64,000 nucleotides of DNA from an uncultured Bacteroidota bacterium (GTDB taxonomy: Bacteria; Bacteroidota; Rhodothermia; Rhodothermales; UBA10348): NCBI GenBank assembly GCA_937876355.1, contig CALFHN010000050.1:39433-103432 (forward strand), written 5' to 3'. The notes under the pieces were generated by a model that saw only the letters and a list, made by a program, of their open reading frames with translations, ran no database searches and was not told where the DNA came from. Each line of letters opens with the position of its first letter. The first letter of the stretch is position 1. Shown in pieces: positions 36,357 to 45,576 of this stretch. Made by a program: the position numbers and the translations under genes.

Positions 36357-38143
36357 GCGAAGAAAAAAAATCAGGAATTGACGGGCAGTTGCTTCGTCGA
36401 ATTGTTCGGTTTTTAGTCCCCTACAAAAAGTGGGTGATTTTGGCATCAACTTCGGTTATTTTCGCGGCCTTTTTGGGCCCGTTAATTCCGAAATTGATTC
36501 AGGTTACCATTGATAGGGATGTGGTTTCTGGAGACTTGGTGGGCCTTCGCAATATGATCGGTCTCCTTTTTCTGATTCTTTTGGCAGAAGGCGGACTGTC
36601 TTTCATAAATACATATTTGACGCAGTGGATTGGCCAGCAGGCCATTTATGACCTTCGAATTCGCTTGTATCGGCACATTCAGTCCCAATCGCTTCGATTT
36701 TTCGACGGCACTCCGATTGGTCGACTTATAACACGAGTAACGAGTGACGTCGAATCTCTCAGCGACGTGTTGTCTGCAGGTTTAGTGACGATTCTGGGAG
36801 ATTTATTTAAGATTCTATTTATCTCTTGGTTCATGTTCACCTTGGATTGGAGACTGGCACTAGTGGCTCTAAGTGTCATTCCTTTTATGATGTGGGCTAC
36901 GTTATGGTTTAAAAAGCGAGTTCGATTGGCTTATCGGGACACCCGAAAGCAGGTAGCAAGGTTAAATTCGTTCTTACAAGAGCACATCTCCGGGATGAAA
37001 ATTGTTCAGATTTATGGACGAGAACCGGAAGAAAAAAAACGATTTGAGGCGATAAACGACGATCACCAACAGGCCCACATTAAAACTGTTTTTTACTTTG
37101 CGCTATTTTTTCCCCTTGCGGATTTGGTGGCCTCGATTGCACTAGGGTTAGTGATTTGGGTTGGTGGGCTGAATGCAATTGGTGGGACGCTAACACTCGG
37201 TGTTTTGATTGCCTTTATTCAGTACGTCAGACAATTTTTTGAACCGATTCGGAATCTCTCGGACCAATTTAATACGCTTCAAAGCGCGATGGCGGGGGCA
37301 GAACGCATATTTGGACTGCTAGATAGTGATGAGTCTATTCCCCAAGTTGCTGCGCCCACCTCGCTCATTGATGTTAAAGGACGAATCGAGTTTAAAAACG
37401 TTTGGTTTTCCTACGATAATGCGATCGATCTCGAAGATGACAATGCCAGTTGGATTCTGCGGGATGTCAGTTTCGAAGTTGAGCCGGGGCAGTCGCTTGC
37501 GATTGTAGGGGCAACTGGAGCTGGAAAAACGACAGTAATTAGTCTGCTACTTCGATTTTATGATGTCCAAAGAGGCCAGATTATTGTTGATGGTATTCCT
37601 ATAAATCAAACATCATTGGCCGATCTTCGATCACATATCGGACTCGTTTTACAAGATGTGTTTTTGTTTTCTGGTTCGATCAAGGACAATATCACGCTCC
37701 GAAATCCATTAATCTCGGATTTGGCTATGAAAGAAGCCACCAAAGCCATTGGAGCGGCTTCTTTTATCGAAAAACTTTCCGAAGGATACGATTATCAGGT
37801 AAAAGAAAGAGGAATATCCCTCTCACACGGGCAGCGTCAATTGCTTTCCTTCGTTAGGACCCTTGTCTATAATCCAAAAATTCTGGTTTTGGATGAAGCC
37901 ACGTCAAGTGTGGATACAGAAACTGAAGAAGTCATCCAACGCGCGATGGAAACGTTGATGGCTGGTAGAACGACCGTAGCCATTGCCCACAGACTATCGA
38001 CTGTACAGCACGCGAGCCAAATCTTAGTCATGCACAAAGGCATGGTTCGGGAACGAGGCAATCACCAACAATTGATAGCCAAAGATGGATTATACCGCAA
38101 ACTTTATGAGCTGCAATACCGGGACCAAGAATCAGTTGCGTAA
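36353..38143 (+). CDS. ABC exporter half-transporter B (canonical Walker B, altered signature)
   Basis: Partner of the preceding gene, 596 residues, same architecture. Walker A is GATGAGKTT near residue 385 and Walker B is ILVLDEATSSVD with the catalytic Glu. Its signature motif is LSHGQRQ rather than LSGGQ. Together with the Asp in the partner this gives one active and one degenerate ATP site, as in TM287/288 and BmrCD. It starts at GTG 36353 within the partner's stop codon. No regulator is adjacent apart from arsR, which belongs to the arsenic genes. Confidence 0.93.
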   Translation: MSEEKKSGIDGQLLRRIVRFLVPYKKWVILASTSVIFAAFLGPLIPKLIQVTIDRDVVSGDLVGLRNMIGLLFLILLAEGGLSFINTYLTQWIGQQAIYDLRIRLYRHIQSQSLRFFDGTPIGRLITRVTSDVESLSDVLSAGLVTILGDLFKILFISWFMFTLDWRLALVALSVIPFMMWATLWFKKRVRLAYRDTRKQVARLNSFLQEHISGMKIVQIYGREPEEKKRFEAINDDHQQAHIKTVFYFALFFPLADLVASIALGLVIWVGGLNAIGGTLTLGVLIAFIQYVRQFFEPIRNLSDQFNTLQSAMAGAERIFGLLDSDESIPQVAAPTSLIDVKGRIEFKNVWFSYDNAIDLEDDNASWILRDVSFEVEPGQSLAIVGATGAGKTTVISLLLRFYDVQRGQIIVDGIPINQTSLADLRSHIGLVLQDVFLFSGSIKDNITLRNPLISDLAMKEATKAIGAASFIEKLSEGYDYQVKERGISLSHGQRQLLSFVRTLVYNPKILVLDEATSSVDTETEEVIQRAMETLMAGRTTVAIAHRLSTVQHASQILVMHKGMVRERGNHQQLIAKDGLYRKLYELQYRDQESVA

Positions 38144-38180
38144 AACTAATTCGTTTTAAAGCGAAACTTCATTTCTATTC

Positions 38181-38215
38181 ATCGTATATAGACGATAAAC
38201 AATTAAGCGATTAAT
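38181..38215. promoter_or_regulatory. Two short palindromes before arsR, candidate operator
   Basis: ATCGT-6-ACGAT (38181-38196) and ATTAA-4-TTAAT (38202-38215) lie 27-61 bases upstream of the arsR start in an AT-rich region. ArsR repressors bind imperfect palindromes near their own promoter, so autoregulation is plausible. Assignment is by position only. Confidence 0.4.
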
Positions 38216-38241
38216 GATCTTCACCACCAAAGGCAATTAAG

Positions 38242-38574
38242 ATGGCTAAATCTCAAGCAGATCGGTTTTCAAAAGAACATCAGCTGTTAGCCGATTTGGC
38301 AAAGGTCCTATCTCATCCGGCTCGCATAGCCATTTTAGAAGTTTTGGCATCACGAAATGTGTGTGTGTGTGGGGAAGTAGTGGCCGAGCTTCCGCTTTCC
38401 CAGGCAACGGTTTCCCAACACCTAAAAGTTTTGTTGGAAGCAGGTCTTATCACGGGAGAAATTGAAGGCCCAAAATCATGTTACTGCGTCAACTGGAATC
38501 GCCTGGCCGAGGTGCAATCCATGTTGACGAAATGGTTCGGAGATACCATTCAGTTGAAATTGAATTGTTGCTAA
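38242..38574 (+). CDS. arsR: ArsR-family metalloregulatory repressor
   Basis: 110-residue winged-helix repressor. The recognition region has ArsR pattern: LAKVLSHPARIAILEVLASRNVCVCGEVVAELPLSQATVSQHLKVL. The CVC pair near residue 42 in the alpha-3 helix is the classical As(III)/Sb(III) site, and two more cysteines close the protein (LNCC), with another pair SCYC at ~83-85. The neighbouring arsM supports arsenite as inducer. An alternative metal thiolate ligand cannot be excluded. Confidence 0.92.
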   Translation: MAKSQADRFSKEHQLLADLAKVLSHPARIAILEVLASRNVCVCGEVVAELPLSQATVSQHLKVLLEAGLITGEIEGPKSCYCVNWNRLAEVQSMLTKWFGDTIQLKLNCC

Positions 38575-38674
38575 TGAAAACATAGGCTGAGAGCCTGCTG
38601 AATACGTCTCAGATCATTCGATCAAACGGAGGTTTTCAGATCCAAGGTTAATCAGTCTCAAAAAGAGTAAATAA

Positions 38675-39535
38675 ATGGAACTTACTGTATTAGACGACCC
38701 GAAATCCTGTTGCTCAGGACCAACCCTAGAAAAGATTCGCCCTGACGCGACCGATGATACCCTAAAGGAAGGAGTGAGGGCTAAGTACGCCGAAGCGGCC
38801 ACGTCTGGACCTGAATCAGGGTGCGGATGTGGGTGCAATTCCGACAATCCGTTCAATCTGGATTCGTATGAAAACCTGGATGGATATGAGATATCTGCAG
38901 ATTTAGGTCTTGGATGTGGTATTCCGACTGAAAACGCCGACCTCCATCCTGGCAACGATGTGCTTGATCTTGGATCTGGCGCGGGAATAGATGCGTTTGT
39001 GGCGAGAAGTATAGTTGGGAGCGAGGGCAGTGTGACTGGCGTCGACTTTACGCCTGAAATGGTGGCTTTATCGCAGAAAAACGCAAGCAAACTTGGATTT
39101 CAAAACGTCCGGTTTGTCCAAGGGGATATTGAGCAACTGCCGTTTGAGGCTGATTCTTTCGACCGTGTGATAAGCAATTGTGTATTAAACCTTGTGCCCA
39201 ACAAGCGAGGCGCATTTTCTGAAATGTATCGAGTGTTGCGGGAAAATGGACGGTTTACGGTGTCCGATATCGTTTTGGAAGGGGAGCTTCCACCAGCCAT
39301 TCGCCAATCTGCAGAGGCATACGCCGGATGCGTCTCTGGTGCGATCAAACAAAAAGATTACCTAGGTTTGCTGTCTGAAGTAGGCTTTGAAGCGGTAGAA
39401 ACCGTAAAAGAGCGGGAATTAAAATTCACGGATGAGTTCCTCGCACAATACGCATCGGCCGTAGAGATTGCAGAATTTCGAAATTCAGGGGCCCGCGTCG
39501 TAAGTATTACCGTAACCGGCCAGAAGGATCAATAA
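38675..39535 (+). CDS. arsM: Arsenite S-adenosylmethionine methyltransferase
   Basis: Methylates As(III) to volatile or less retained species. A cysteine-rich N-terminus (SCCSG and GCGCGC) precedes the SAM-binding fold VLDLGSGAGIDAFVARSIVG. The conserved ArsM cysteines are in LGLGCGIPTE, SNCVLNLV and YAGCVSGAI. 286 residues is normal. It lies 100 bases after arsR; no arsenate reductase or arsenite efflux gene is in the window, so detoxification here rests on methylation. The 3' end overlaps the convergent thioredoxin gene by seven bases. Confidence 0.94.
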   Translation: MELTVLDDPKSCCSGPTLEKIRPDATDDTLKEGVRAKYAEAATSGPESGCGCGCNSDNPFNLDSYENLDGYEISADLGLGCGIPTENADLHPGNDVLDLGSGAGIDAFVARSIVGSEGSVTGVDFTPEMVALSQKNASKLGFQNVRFVQGDIEQLPFEADSFDRVISNCVLNLVPNKRGAFSEMYRVLRENGRFTVSDIVLEGELPPAIRQSAEAYAGCVSGAIKQKDYLGLLSEVGFEAVETVKERELKFTDEFLAQYASAVEIAEFRNSGARVVSITVTGQKDQ

Positions 39536-40341
39536 AGCCACATATCGAACGTTCTTCGGTATTTCAACGTCGCAGGATGTGCGGCGCCCAGAATGGTAAA
39601 CAGGGCCACTCCCAGTTTGCGGGCGCCGTCGTCATCTAACATGCGATTAACCTTCAAGACCTCGATAAGGGAAGAAAGTGCGACGTCAACGTTTCCTTCT
39701 TTGGCGGCATTGATGGCTAATAAATACTCAGTCGTTCCGGCTTGAGAGTTCAACCCATCTAGGTCGGTTCTTATTTGATAGCTCGCGATTTGCGCAATTG
39801 CCGATCCCAACGATAAAAACCTGACCTCGCCTGTTGCTGCCGTTTTAGCCAGCTCCGACGCTCGGGGTAAGTCAGAAAAGACCAAGAGGCCGGCCAAAAG
39901 TCCACAAGCCGTAGCATTGGTTGGTTCTTCCAATAACGCCTCTTCTAAAAGACGCATGGCTTCAGGTTCATCCTCCACTTCAAGGCAGGCTTCGGCCTTA
40001 GTTAGTAGGCTTTTTGCCTGAGACGGCAGCGCCTTTTCGAGCCACTGCCTGATTGCATATTCCGGTAATACTCCCGTGAATTCATCGATGACCACTCCTT
40101 GGTAGAATAACTTTACCGCCGGAATACCCTTGACGTCAAATTGAGCTGACAAATCAGGGTGAGAATCAGAATTGATTTTCACCAGGGTCCACTTGTCCGA
40201 CTCTTCTTCAGCCAATTTTTCAATGATTGGGCCGAGTGTTCGGCAGGGCCCACACCAAGGAGCCCAAAAATCAACCAAAACCGGCTTGGAGTGACTCGCG
40301 ATTAGTACGTCTTCTTCAAAGTTTAAAAGCTCAGAACCCAT
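39529..40341 (-). CDS. Thioredoxin-TPR protein, CnoX/YbbN type
   Basis: 270 residues from the ATG at 40341. Thioredoxin domain at residues 1-105 with active site FWAPWCGPCRTLGP and the cis-proline GIPAVKLF. A C-terminal helical TPR-like region (SQAKSLLTKAEACLEVEDEP onward) matches the CnoX/YbbN co-chaperone architecture. Unlike E. coli YbbN (SxxC) it keeps a full CGPC, so it may be redox active. It is cytoplasmic, without a signal sequence. Confidence 0.88.
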   Translation of the reverse strand: MGSELLNFEEDVLIASHSKPVLVDFWAPWCGPCRTLGPIIEKLAEEESDKWTLVKINSDSHPDLSAQFDVKGIPAVKLFYQGVVIDEFTGVLPEYAIRQWLEKALPSQAKSLLTKAEACLEVEDEPEAMRLLEEALLEEPTNATACGLLAGLLVFSDLPRASELAKTAATGEVRFLSLGSAIAQIASYQIRTDLDGLNSQAGTTEYLLAINAAKEGNVDVALSSLIEVLKVNRMLDDDGARKLGVALFTILGAAHPATLKYRRTFDMWLY

Positions 40342-40422
40342 AATGTGCGTAGATTTGTTCAGATTCGATTTAAGTATTCTATACAATCGTGCTCAGATGA
40401 CAGAACGGTTCTGTGCACGTTA

Positions 40423-40448
40423 CCCCCAATCCCAACCCCCAATCCCAA
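40423..40448. repeat. Two 13-bp direct repeats before the TolB-like gene
   Basis: CCCCCAATCCCAA occurs twice head to tail, ending ten bases before the ATG at 40459. Whether it affects translation is unknown. Confidence 0.8.
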
Positions 40449-40458
40449 AAATATCCTC

Positions 40459-41565
40459 ATGAGAACGCTTTCTCACCACTTTAGGTTTACTGGAATTGCA
40501 CTTTTTCTCGTTGTCCTTTTTGCCGGGTGCACCACTGGGAAACCTGCCGCCGAATACGATGCAGCGACAGACTCGCTTCGATTCGACGGCGAAGATCATT
40601 TTCGAAATGTTAAACAGCTTACGTTTGGGGGCAACAATGCCGAGGCGTATTGGAGCTTCGACGATGAAAAAATTGTTTTCCAAAGTGATTGGTCTGAAAT
40701 CAATGAGCAGGGTTGCGATCAGATCTATATCATGGATCCAGAAGGTCCAGATGGCTACAAATTGGTTTCCACAGGAATGGGCCGGACCACGTGCAGCTAT
40801 TTCCTGACGGATGGCCGGATTATGTTTGGATCAACTCACTCAGATAATAAAGAATGCCCGGCGCCAGTGGCCTTTGGGCAGGGGCGATACGTTTGGCCGA
40901 TTTACACCTCGTATGATATTTTTGTGGCCGATGCCGATGGTTCTAATATTGAACTTTTGATCGGAGGAGAGGGCTATGATGCAGAAGCAACGGCATCTCC
41001 AGATGGCAAATGGATTATTTTTACCTCAACCCGCTCAGGTGATCTTGAGTTATGGCGCTATGAACTTGAAACGGGAGCCGTACTTCAACTTACTTCTGGA
41101 TTGGGATACGATGGCGGAGCCTTCTTTTCGCCCGATTCACAGCATATTGTCTGGAGAGCAAGCAGGCCAGAAGGTGAGGCCGCTGAGGTTTACAAATCAC
41201 TTCTGGCAGAAAATGTCGTGGAGCCCTCTGCTCTAAACCTATTTGTAGCGGATATCGACGGATCGAACGCAGTGCAAGTAACCGATCTCCCAGGAGCCAA
41301 TTGGGCACCTTTTTTCCATCCCTCAGGTGAAAAGATCATTTTCACGACCAATCATCACATGGATAATGGAAAAGGGCGGATATTCGACCTTTTTATGGTG
41401 AATTTGGATGGTTCTGGACTTGAACAAGTCACAAAAAGTGGCACATTTGACGGATTCCCAATGTTTTCCAATGATGGGAAGCGCATAGCTTTTGCGAGCA
41501 ATCGAAATATCGACCGGACGGATTCAAGAGACACTAATGTATTCGTTGCAGAGTGGGTTGAATAA
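40459..41565 (+). CDS. TolB-like beta-propeller lipoprotein
   Basis: Start at ATG 40459 because a signal peptide with lipobox LFAGC (cysteine at residue 23) begins there. The mature protein has about six PD40/WD40-like blades, such as VKQLTFGGNNAEAYWSFDDE, ATASPDGKWIIFTSTRSGDL, AFFSPDSQHIVWRASRP and WAPFFHPSGEKIIFTTN. The pattern is that of TolB C-terminal propellers and related surface lipoproteins. It has no Tol-Pal neighbours, so a role in the Tol system is not supported. It is followed by a strong hairpin. Confidence 0.85.
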   Translation: MRTLSHHFRFTGIALFLVVLFAGCTTGKPAAEYDAATDSLRFDGEDHFRNVKQLTFGGNNAEAYWSFDDEKIVFQSDWSEINEQGCDQIYIMDPEGPDGYKLVSTGMGRTTCSYFLTDGRIMFGSTHSDNKECPAPVAFGQGRYVWPIYTSYDIFVADADGSNIELLIGGEGYDAEATASPDGKWIIFTSTRSGDLELWRYELETGAVLQLTSGLGYDGGAFFSPDSQHIVWRASRPEGEAAEVYKSLLAENVVEPSALNLFVADIDGSNAVQVTDLPGANWAPFFHPSGEKIIFTTNHHMDNGKGRIFDLFMVNLDGSGLEQVTKSGTFDGFPMFSNDGKRIAFASNRNIDRTDSRDTNVFVAEWVE

Positions 41566-41571
41566 AATATT

Positions 41572-41587
41572 TTTAGCCTAGGCTAAA
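41572..41587. promoter_or_regulatory. Perfect 16-bp palindrome before the metal ABC operon, candidate DtxR/MntR-type operator
   Basis: TTTAGCCTAGGCTAAA is a perfect palindrome 55 bases upstream of the substrate-binding protein start, in an AT-rich setting. Length, symmetry and the TTAG...CTAA arms resemble binding sites of DtxR/IdeR/MntR-family metalloregulators. A hairpin lies between it and the gene, so the promoter position is uncertain. Confidence 0.6.
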
Positions 41588-41605
41588 TAATGAAGATCGA
41601 TGTAT

Positions 41606-41636
41606 ATTGGGGGTTCAGTAAAACTGAACCCCCAAT
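41606..41636. terminator. 14-bp hairpin with AAA loop
   Basis: ATTGGGGGTTCAGT and its exact complement around AAA, followed by CTTTTA. It sits 40 bases after the TolB-like gene and five bases before the metal-binding lipoprotein ATG. It probably terminates the upstream transcript. Because it is downstream of the palindrome, it could also attenuate the metal operon. Confidence 0.7.
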
Positions 41637-41641
41637 CTTTT

Positions 41642-42577
41642 ATGTACCGTTCTGCATTTGCGTTTTTGCTCGTGTTGTCCGCCTGTCAACCATCGCCCTC
41701 TAGCGATGTCGCGAAGGATGTGGATGCGAATAATCCCATCAAGGTTGTAGTTACTACGAGCATGATCGCCGACCTAGTCTCCGTGATTGGGCAACCATTT
41801 GTCTCTGTTGATGGATTAATGGGCCCCAATGTGGACCCGCACCTATACAAAGCGTCCGAAGGCGATGTAAGCTTGATGACCGGTGCAGACCTAGTTCTGT
41901 ACAGTGGTTTGCACCTTGAAGGCAAAATGGTGGACATTTTTGAACAAATGGAACGTCGTGGAATGGATGTCCATGCTCTTTCCGATGTTCTGGATGCCGA
42001 GGACCTGAGAGAATCCGCCTTATTTGTGGGCAATCATGACCCGCACATTTGGTTCGATGTCCGACTCTGGGAAAAAGTGGCTGGGAGAGTTGGCGAGATT
42101 CTGGTCAGCTACGATCCCGGCCATGCGGAAACGTACCGAGCAAACCTGGAAGCCTATTTGGGAAAAATGGAAGAGCTCAATGCATGGATTCATACGGAGA
42201 TGCAGCGCATCCCCGAAAAGTTCAGGGTGTTGGTTACGTCACACGATGCATTCGGCTATTTTGGCAGAGCGTACGGCATTGAAGTGCGTGGGCTTCAAGG
42301 AATATCCACGGCATCGGAAGCAGGAACGGCAGACGTTCAAGAATTGGCTGCGTTTGTAGCCGACCGAAAAATACCTGCCCTGTTTGTAGAGGCCAGTATT
42401 TCACCAAGAGGAATTGAAGCTGTTATCGCTGCCGTCAGAAATCGAGGATTTGAAGTCCAGATTGGCGGGACGTTATACGGCGACGCGTTGGGTTCACCGG
42501 GGACGGACGCCGAAAACTACTTGGGTATGGTGCGAGAGAACGTTCGTTTGATCGTTACCGGCCTAGTTGGGAATTAA
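41642..42577 (+). CDS. Metal ABC transporter substrate-binding lipoprotein (ZnuA/TroA family)
   Basis: Periplasmic Mn/Zn/Fe-binding lipoprotein. The ATG at 41642 starts a signal peptide with lipobox VLSAC. Cluster A-I ligands are visible: [10 protein letters not shown] (His), [10 protein letters not shown] (His), TSHDAFGYF (His) and LYGDALG (Asp). That His-His-His-Asp set is TroA-like. No His-rich loop typical of ZnuA is present, which leans towards manganese or iron, but the metal is not certain. It is the first gene of a four-gene operon. Confidence 0.92.
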   Translation: MYRSAFAFLLVLSACQPSPSSDVAKDVDANNPIKVVVTTSMIADLVSVIGQPFVSVDGLMGPNVDPHLYKASEGDVSLMTGADLVLYSGLHLEGKMVDIFEQMERRGMDVHALSDVLDAEDLRESALFVGNHDPHIWFDVRLWEKVAGRVGEILVSYDPGHAETYRANLEAYLGKMEELNAWIHTEMQRIPEKFRVLVTSHDAFGYFGRAYGIEVRGLQGISTASEAGTADVQELAAFVADRKIPALFVEASISPRGIEAVIAAVRNRGFEVQIGGTLYGDALGSPGTDAENYLGMVRENVRLIVTGLVGN

Positions 42578-42590
42578 TAACAAGCACGCC

Positions 42591-43340
42591 ATGGATTACG
42601 CAATAGATATTAGAGACTTGACGGTCGCCTACCGCGAAAAACCAGTGCTTTGGGATGTTGATCTCCAAGTTCCGCCTGGTGTTTTAATTGCAATAGTTGG
42701 ACCGAACGGTGCCGGTAAGACGACCCTCATAAAGTCCTCTTTGGGCCTTGTAAAAGCCGCTGCGGGCTCTGTATTGATCCACGGGCGCCCGTATTCTGAG
42801 CAGCGCGCCAATGTAGCCTACGTCCCACAAAGGGGCAGCGTGGATTGGGATTTTCCAACAAACGTGCTGGATGTTGTTACGATGGGTTTATATGGACGGT
42901 TGGGCTGGTTCAAGCGTCCGGGTAAGGCAGAACGCATTGAAGCGTTGAAGTCGTTGGCCCAAGTAGGAATGGAAGAATTTACGACCAGACAGATTTCGCA
43001 ACTATCTGGAGGACAACAACAACGGGTGTTTTTGGCGCGGGCTCTAGTCCAAGACGCACGGGTTTATTTCATGGACGAACCGTTTCAGGGGGTCGATGCG
43101 ATCACTGAACGGGCTATAGTCGACCTGCTTCAGGACTTGAGGAAGCAAGGCAAGACCGTGGCCGTTGTGCATCACGATCTTCAAACCGTACCCGAATATT
43201 TCGACCATGTCATGCTCCTAAATGTGCGAAGAATTGCGAGCGGCCCAGTAGAAGAAGTGTTTACTGAGGAAAATCTTCGCACAACCTACGGTGGAAGAGT
43301 GGCCTTTGTGTCGGCACTTTCAGCGGCCAACAGGACATGA
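42591..43340 (+). CDS. Metal ABC transporter ATP-binding protein
   Basis: ZnuC/MntA-type ATPase of about 249 residues. Walker [11 protein letters not shown]-loop [13 protein letters not shown] (a typical sequence in this family), signature [15 protein letters not shown], Walker [13 protein letters not shown] and the H-loop VVHHDL. ATG 42591 is chosen over the earlier in-frame TTG (42567), which would overlap the lipoprotein gene. Its stop overlaps the next start (ATGA). Confidence 0.94.
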   Translation: MDYAIDIRDLTVAYREKPVLWDVDLQVPPGVLIAIVGPNGAGKTTLIKSSLGLVKAAAGSVLIHGRPYSEQRANVAYVPQRGSVDWDFPTNVLDVVTMGLYGRLGWFKRPGKAERIEALKSLAQVGMEEFTTRQISQLSGGQQQRVFLARALVQDARVYFMDEPFQGVDAITERAIVDLLQDLRKQGKTVAVVHHDLQTVPEYFDHVMLLNVRRIASGPVEEVFTEENLRTTYGGRVAFVSALSAANRT

Positions 43341-44470
43341 TAGATTTGTTTTCAGATCTTTTTAACGACTATACGCTTCGGACAGTGGCGTTAGGATCGG
43401 CGTTATTGGGTATCACGGCGGGATCACTCGGGGGATTTGCCTTACTCAGGCGCCAAAGTTTGCTCGGGGATGCCATTTCGCACGCCGCTCTTCCGGGGAT
43501 CGCGATCGCATTTTTAATTACCGGAAGTAAAGCTCCTCTCGTTTTAATACTCGGGGCGGGCATCGCAGGCTGGATTGGGGCCGCACTGATTTCGATCGTG
43601 ACCACGCGTACTCGAATTAAATACGACAGTGCTCTGGGGATCATGTTATCCGTCTTTTTTGGGTTTGGACTTGTTCTATTGACCTACATACAGCGCCAAC
43701 CGGACGCCAATCAAGCCGGCCTCAATTCGTTTTTGTTCGGACAAGCAGCAGCCCTCGTAGAGCAAGATGTATTTGTCATCTTTGTGATCGGAACGTTGGT
43801 TTTGCTCTTTATGATGGTGTTTTGGAAAGAGTTCAAGCTGTTGTCCTTTGATTCTGACTTTATTGGCACATTGGGATTTCCAGTTAGGTTATTAGACCAT
43901 CTACTGACCACCCTTTTTGTAATTGCGATTGTAATTGGGCTACAGACTGTCGGGGTAGTATTGATGAGCGCCATGATCATTGCACCCGGCGCTGCTGCGA
44001 GGCAATGGACCGATCGATTGGGCCGAATGATCATTTTAGCGGGCATTTTTGGCGCCATATCAGGGGTAGGAGGGGCCATAACGAGTAGTCTCATTCCGGC
44101 ATTGCCGACGGGGCCGACTATTGTTTTGATCGTAAGCATCATCGTGATGATTTCTTTGCTATTTGCTCCCAACAGAGGATTGGTATTTAGGAAGATTCGA
44201 GATTGGCAGGCAGGAAAGCGGCTTCGAGTAGACGCAGTTTTGGTGGATTTGTATACGCTCGCCTCTCAACATGCGTCGGCTGAATATCCTCATTCTGAAC
44301 GGGTTTTGGACGTTATGTCGACCATTTCGGGCCCTGCCCGCCGGACTTTGAAGGTGCTTAATGACCTTGAGTTAGCCAAACCCATTGATTCGACACACTG
44401 GAGCTTAACTCCGGAAGGGGTCCTGCGCGCGGAACGGGTTATTGAGCGACAATTTGGAGGTGGATCATGA
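43337..44470 (+). CDS. Metal ABC permease fused to a C-terminal winged-helix-like domain (first copy)
   Basis: ABC-3 family permease of 377 residues. The membrane part (residues 1-~285) has eight to nine helices with [16 protein letters not shown] and [23 protein letters not shown] cytoplasmic tail of about 90 residues follows that is absent from Znu[68 protein letters not shown]. This has the helix-helix-recognition-wing order of the DtxR N-terminal domain, including the closing LTPEG. The DtxR metal/dimerisation domain is not present. Chlamydial YtgCR is the known precedent for a permease-repressor fusion. Confidence 0.88.
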   Translation: MIDLFSDLFNDYTLRTVALGSALLGITAGSLGGFALLRRQSLLGDAISHAALPGIAIAFLITGSKAPLVLILGAGIAGWIGAALISIVTTRTRIKYDSALGIMLSVFFGFGLVLLTYIQRQPDANQAGLNSFLFGQAAALVEQDVFVIFVIGTLVLLFMMVFWKEFKLLSFDSDFIGTLGFPVRLLDHLLTTLFVIAIVIGLQTVGVVLMSAMIIAPGAAARQWTDRLGRMIILAGIFGAISGVGGAITSSLIPALPTGPTIVLIVSIIVMISLLFAPNRGLVFRKIRDWQAGKRLRVDAVLVDLYTLASQHASAEYPHSERVLDVMSTISGPARRTLKVLNDLELAKPIDSTHWSLTPEGVLRAERVIERQFGGGS

Positions 44471-45576
44471 GCGCATCTGCTGAAATCCAACTGATTGCTG
44501 TGGTGGTCGCTGTAACATGCGCTTTACCGGGGGTGTTTTTGGTATTGCAACGCATGTCCATGATGAGCGATGCCATCAGTCATGCCATTTTACCTGGGAT
44601 AGTGATTGCCTTTTTTATAACGGGCGATCTAAGCTCCCCATGGATCATTTTAGGAGCAGCAGCCGGCGGGCTTTTAACCGTGGCACTGGTAGAATTGCTC
44701 AGAAAAACGGGCCTGTTGAAGGAAGACGCTGCAATAGGCATCGTTTTCCCAGCCCTTTTTAGCGTTGGCGTGATATTGATTGCGCAATACGCAGGCGACG
44801 TTCATTTGGACATTGACGCCGTGTTGCTGGGTGAATTGGCATTTGCACCCTTTGACCGCATCATGGTGGGCGGCATAGATATAGGGCCAAGGGCGCTTGT
44901 AGTAATGGGAGTTATTCTAGCGATTAACCTGGGTTTTATTTCGGTGTTTTTTAAAGAATTGAAGCTCATTTCGTTTGATCGCGCACTCGCCGGCGCTCTT
45001 GGGTTTGCGCCCGCTCTTCTGCATTACGTGTTGATGGGGTTGGTCTCTGTGACTGCCGTCGGCGCCTTTGATGCCGTTGGTTCGATATTGGTCGTTGCGC
45101 TTATGGTAGCCCCGCCAGCGTCCGCCTACTTGCTGACTGATGGACTGAAGCCCATGGTCGTGGTCTCGGTGTTAATTGGAGCTGCGTCGGCGATTTCTGG
45201 ATATTGGTTGGCTCATTGGCTGGATGCTTCGATCGCAGGCGCCATGGCAAGCATGACGGGAGTGCTTTTCTTAACCATATTAATCACGGCCCCGCATAGA
45301 GGGTTGTGGTCCGTTCGCAAGAGGAGATCAAATCAAAAGCTGCAATTTGGTCGCAAGATGTTGGTCATCCATCTTTACAATCACGAAGGGCTTCCGGAAG
45401 CGCAGCAAGAATGTAGAATGGATCACTTAGAGGACCATCTGCGTTGGGATCATACTTTTGCTACCCGCGCAATTCGTTCTTCCCTGCAAAATGACTATAT
45501 AAAGCAGCAAGGACCCTTGTTAATCTTGACTGAATTAGGTCGCGATTTAGCTCGAACTTCGCTCGTAGAATTTTAG
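44467..45576 (+). CDS. Metal ABC permease fused to a C-terminal winged-helix-like domain (second copy)
   Basis: Second ABC-3 permease, 369 residues, overlapping the previous gene by ATGA. Membrane part to ~residue 285 with MMSDAISHAILPGIVIAFFI and FDAVGSILVVALMVAPPASA. It also carries a cytoplasmic tail of about 85 residues: RKMLVIHLYNHEGLPEAQQE, MDHLEDHLRWDHTFATRAIR, SSLQNDYIKQQGPLLILTEL, GRDLARTSLVEF. The spacing of helices and the wing ending LTELGRDLA mirror the first copy, so the assembled transporter would present two winged helices in the cytoplasm. No separate regulator gene follows; a 265-base AT-rich gap comes next. Confidence 0.86.
   Translation: MSASAEIQLIAVVVAVTCALPGVFLVLQRMSMMSDAISHAILPGIVIAFFITGDLSSPWIILGAAAGGLLTVALVELLRKTGLLKEDAAIGIVFPALFSVGVILIAQYAGDVHLDIDAVLLGELAFAPFDRIMVGGIDIGPRALVVMGVILAINLGFISVFFKELKLISFDRALAGALGFAPALLHYVLMGLVSVTAVGAFDAVGSILVVALMVAPPASAYLLTDGLKPMVVVSVLIGAASAISGYWLAHWLDASIAGAMASMTGVLFLTILITAPHRGLWSVRKRRSNQKLQFGRKMLVIHLYNHEGLPEAQQECRMDHLEDHLRWDHTFATRAIRSSLQNDYIKQQGPLLILTELGRDLARTSLVEF

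Noticed and set aside
40459..41565. Tol-Pal system gene tolB
   Set aside because: Propeller blades are present, but the N-terminal TolB domain and tol neighbours are missing, and it carries a lipobox.
43711..44172. 153-codon minus-strand frame antisense to the first metal permease
   Set aside because: Antisense shadow of membrane helices; repetitive Ile/Met/Thr content and no start signal.
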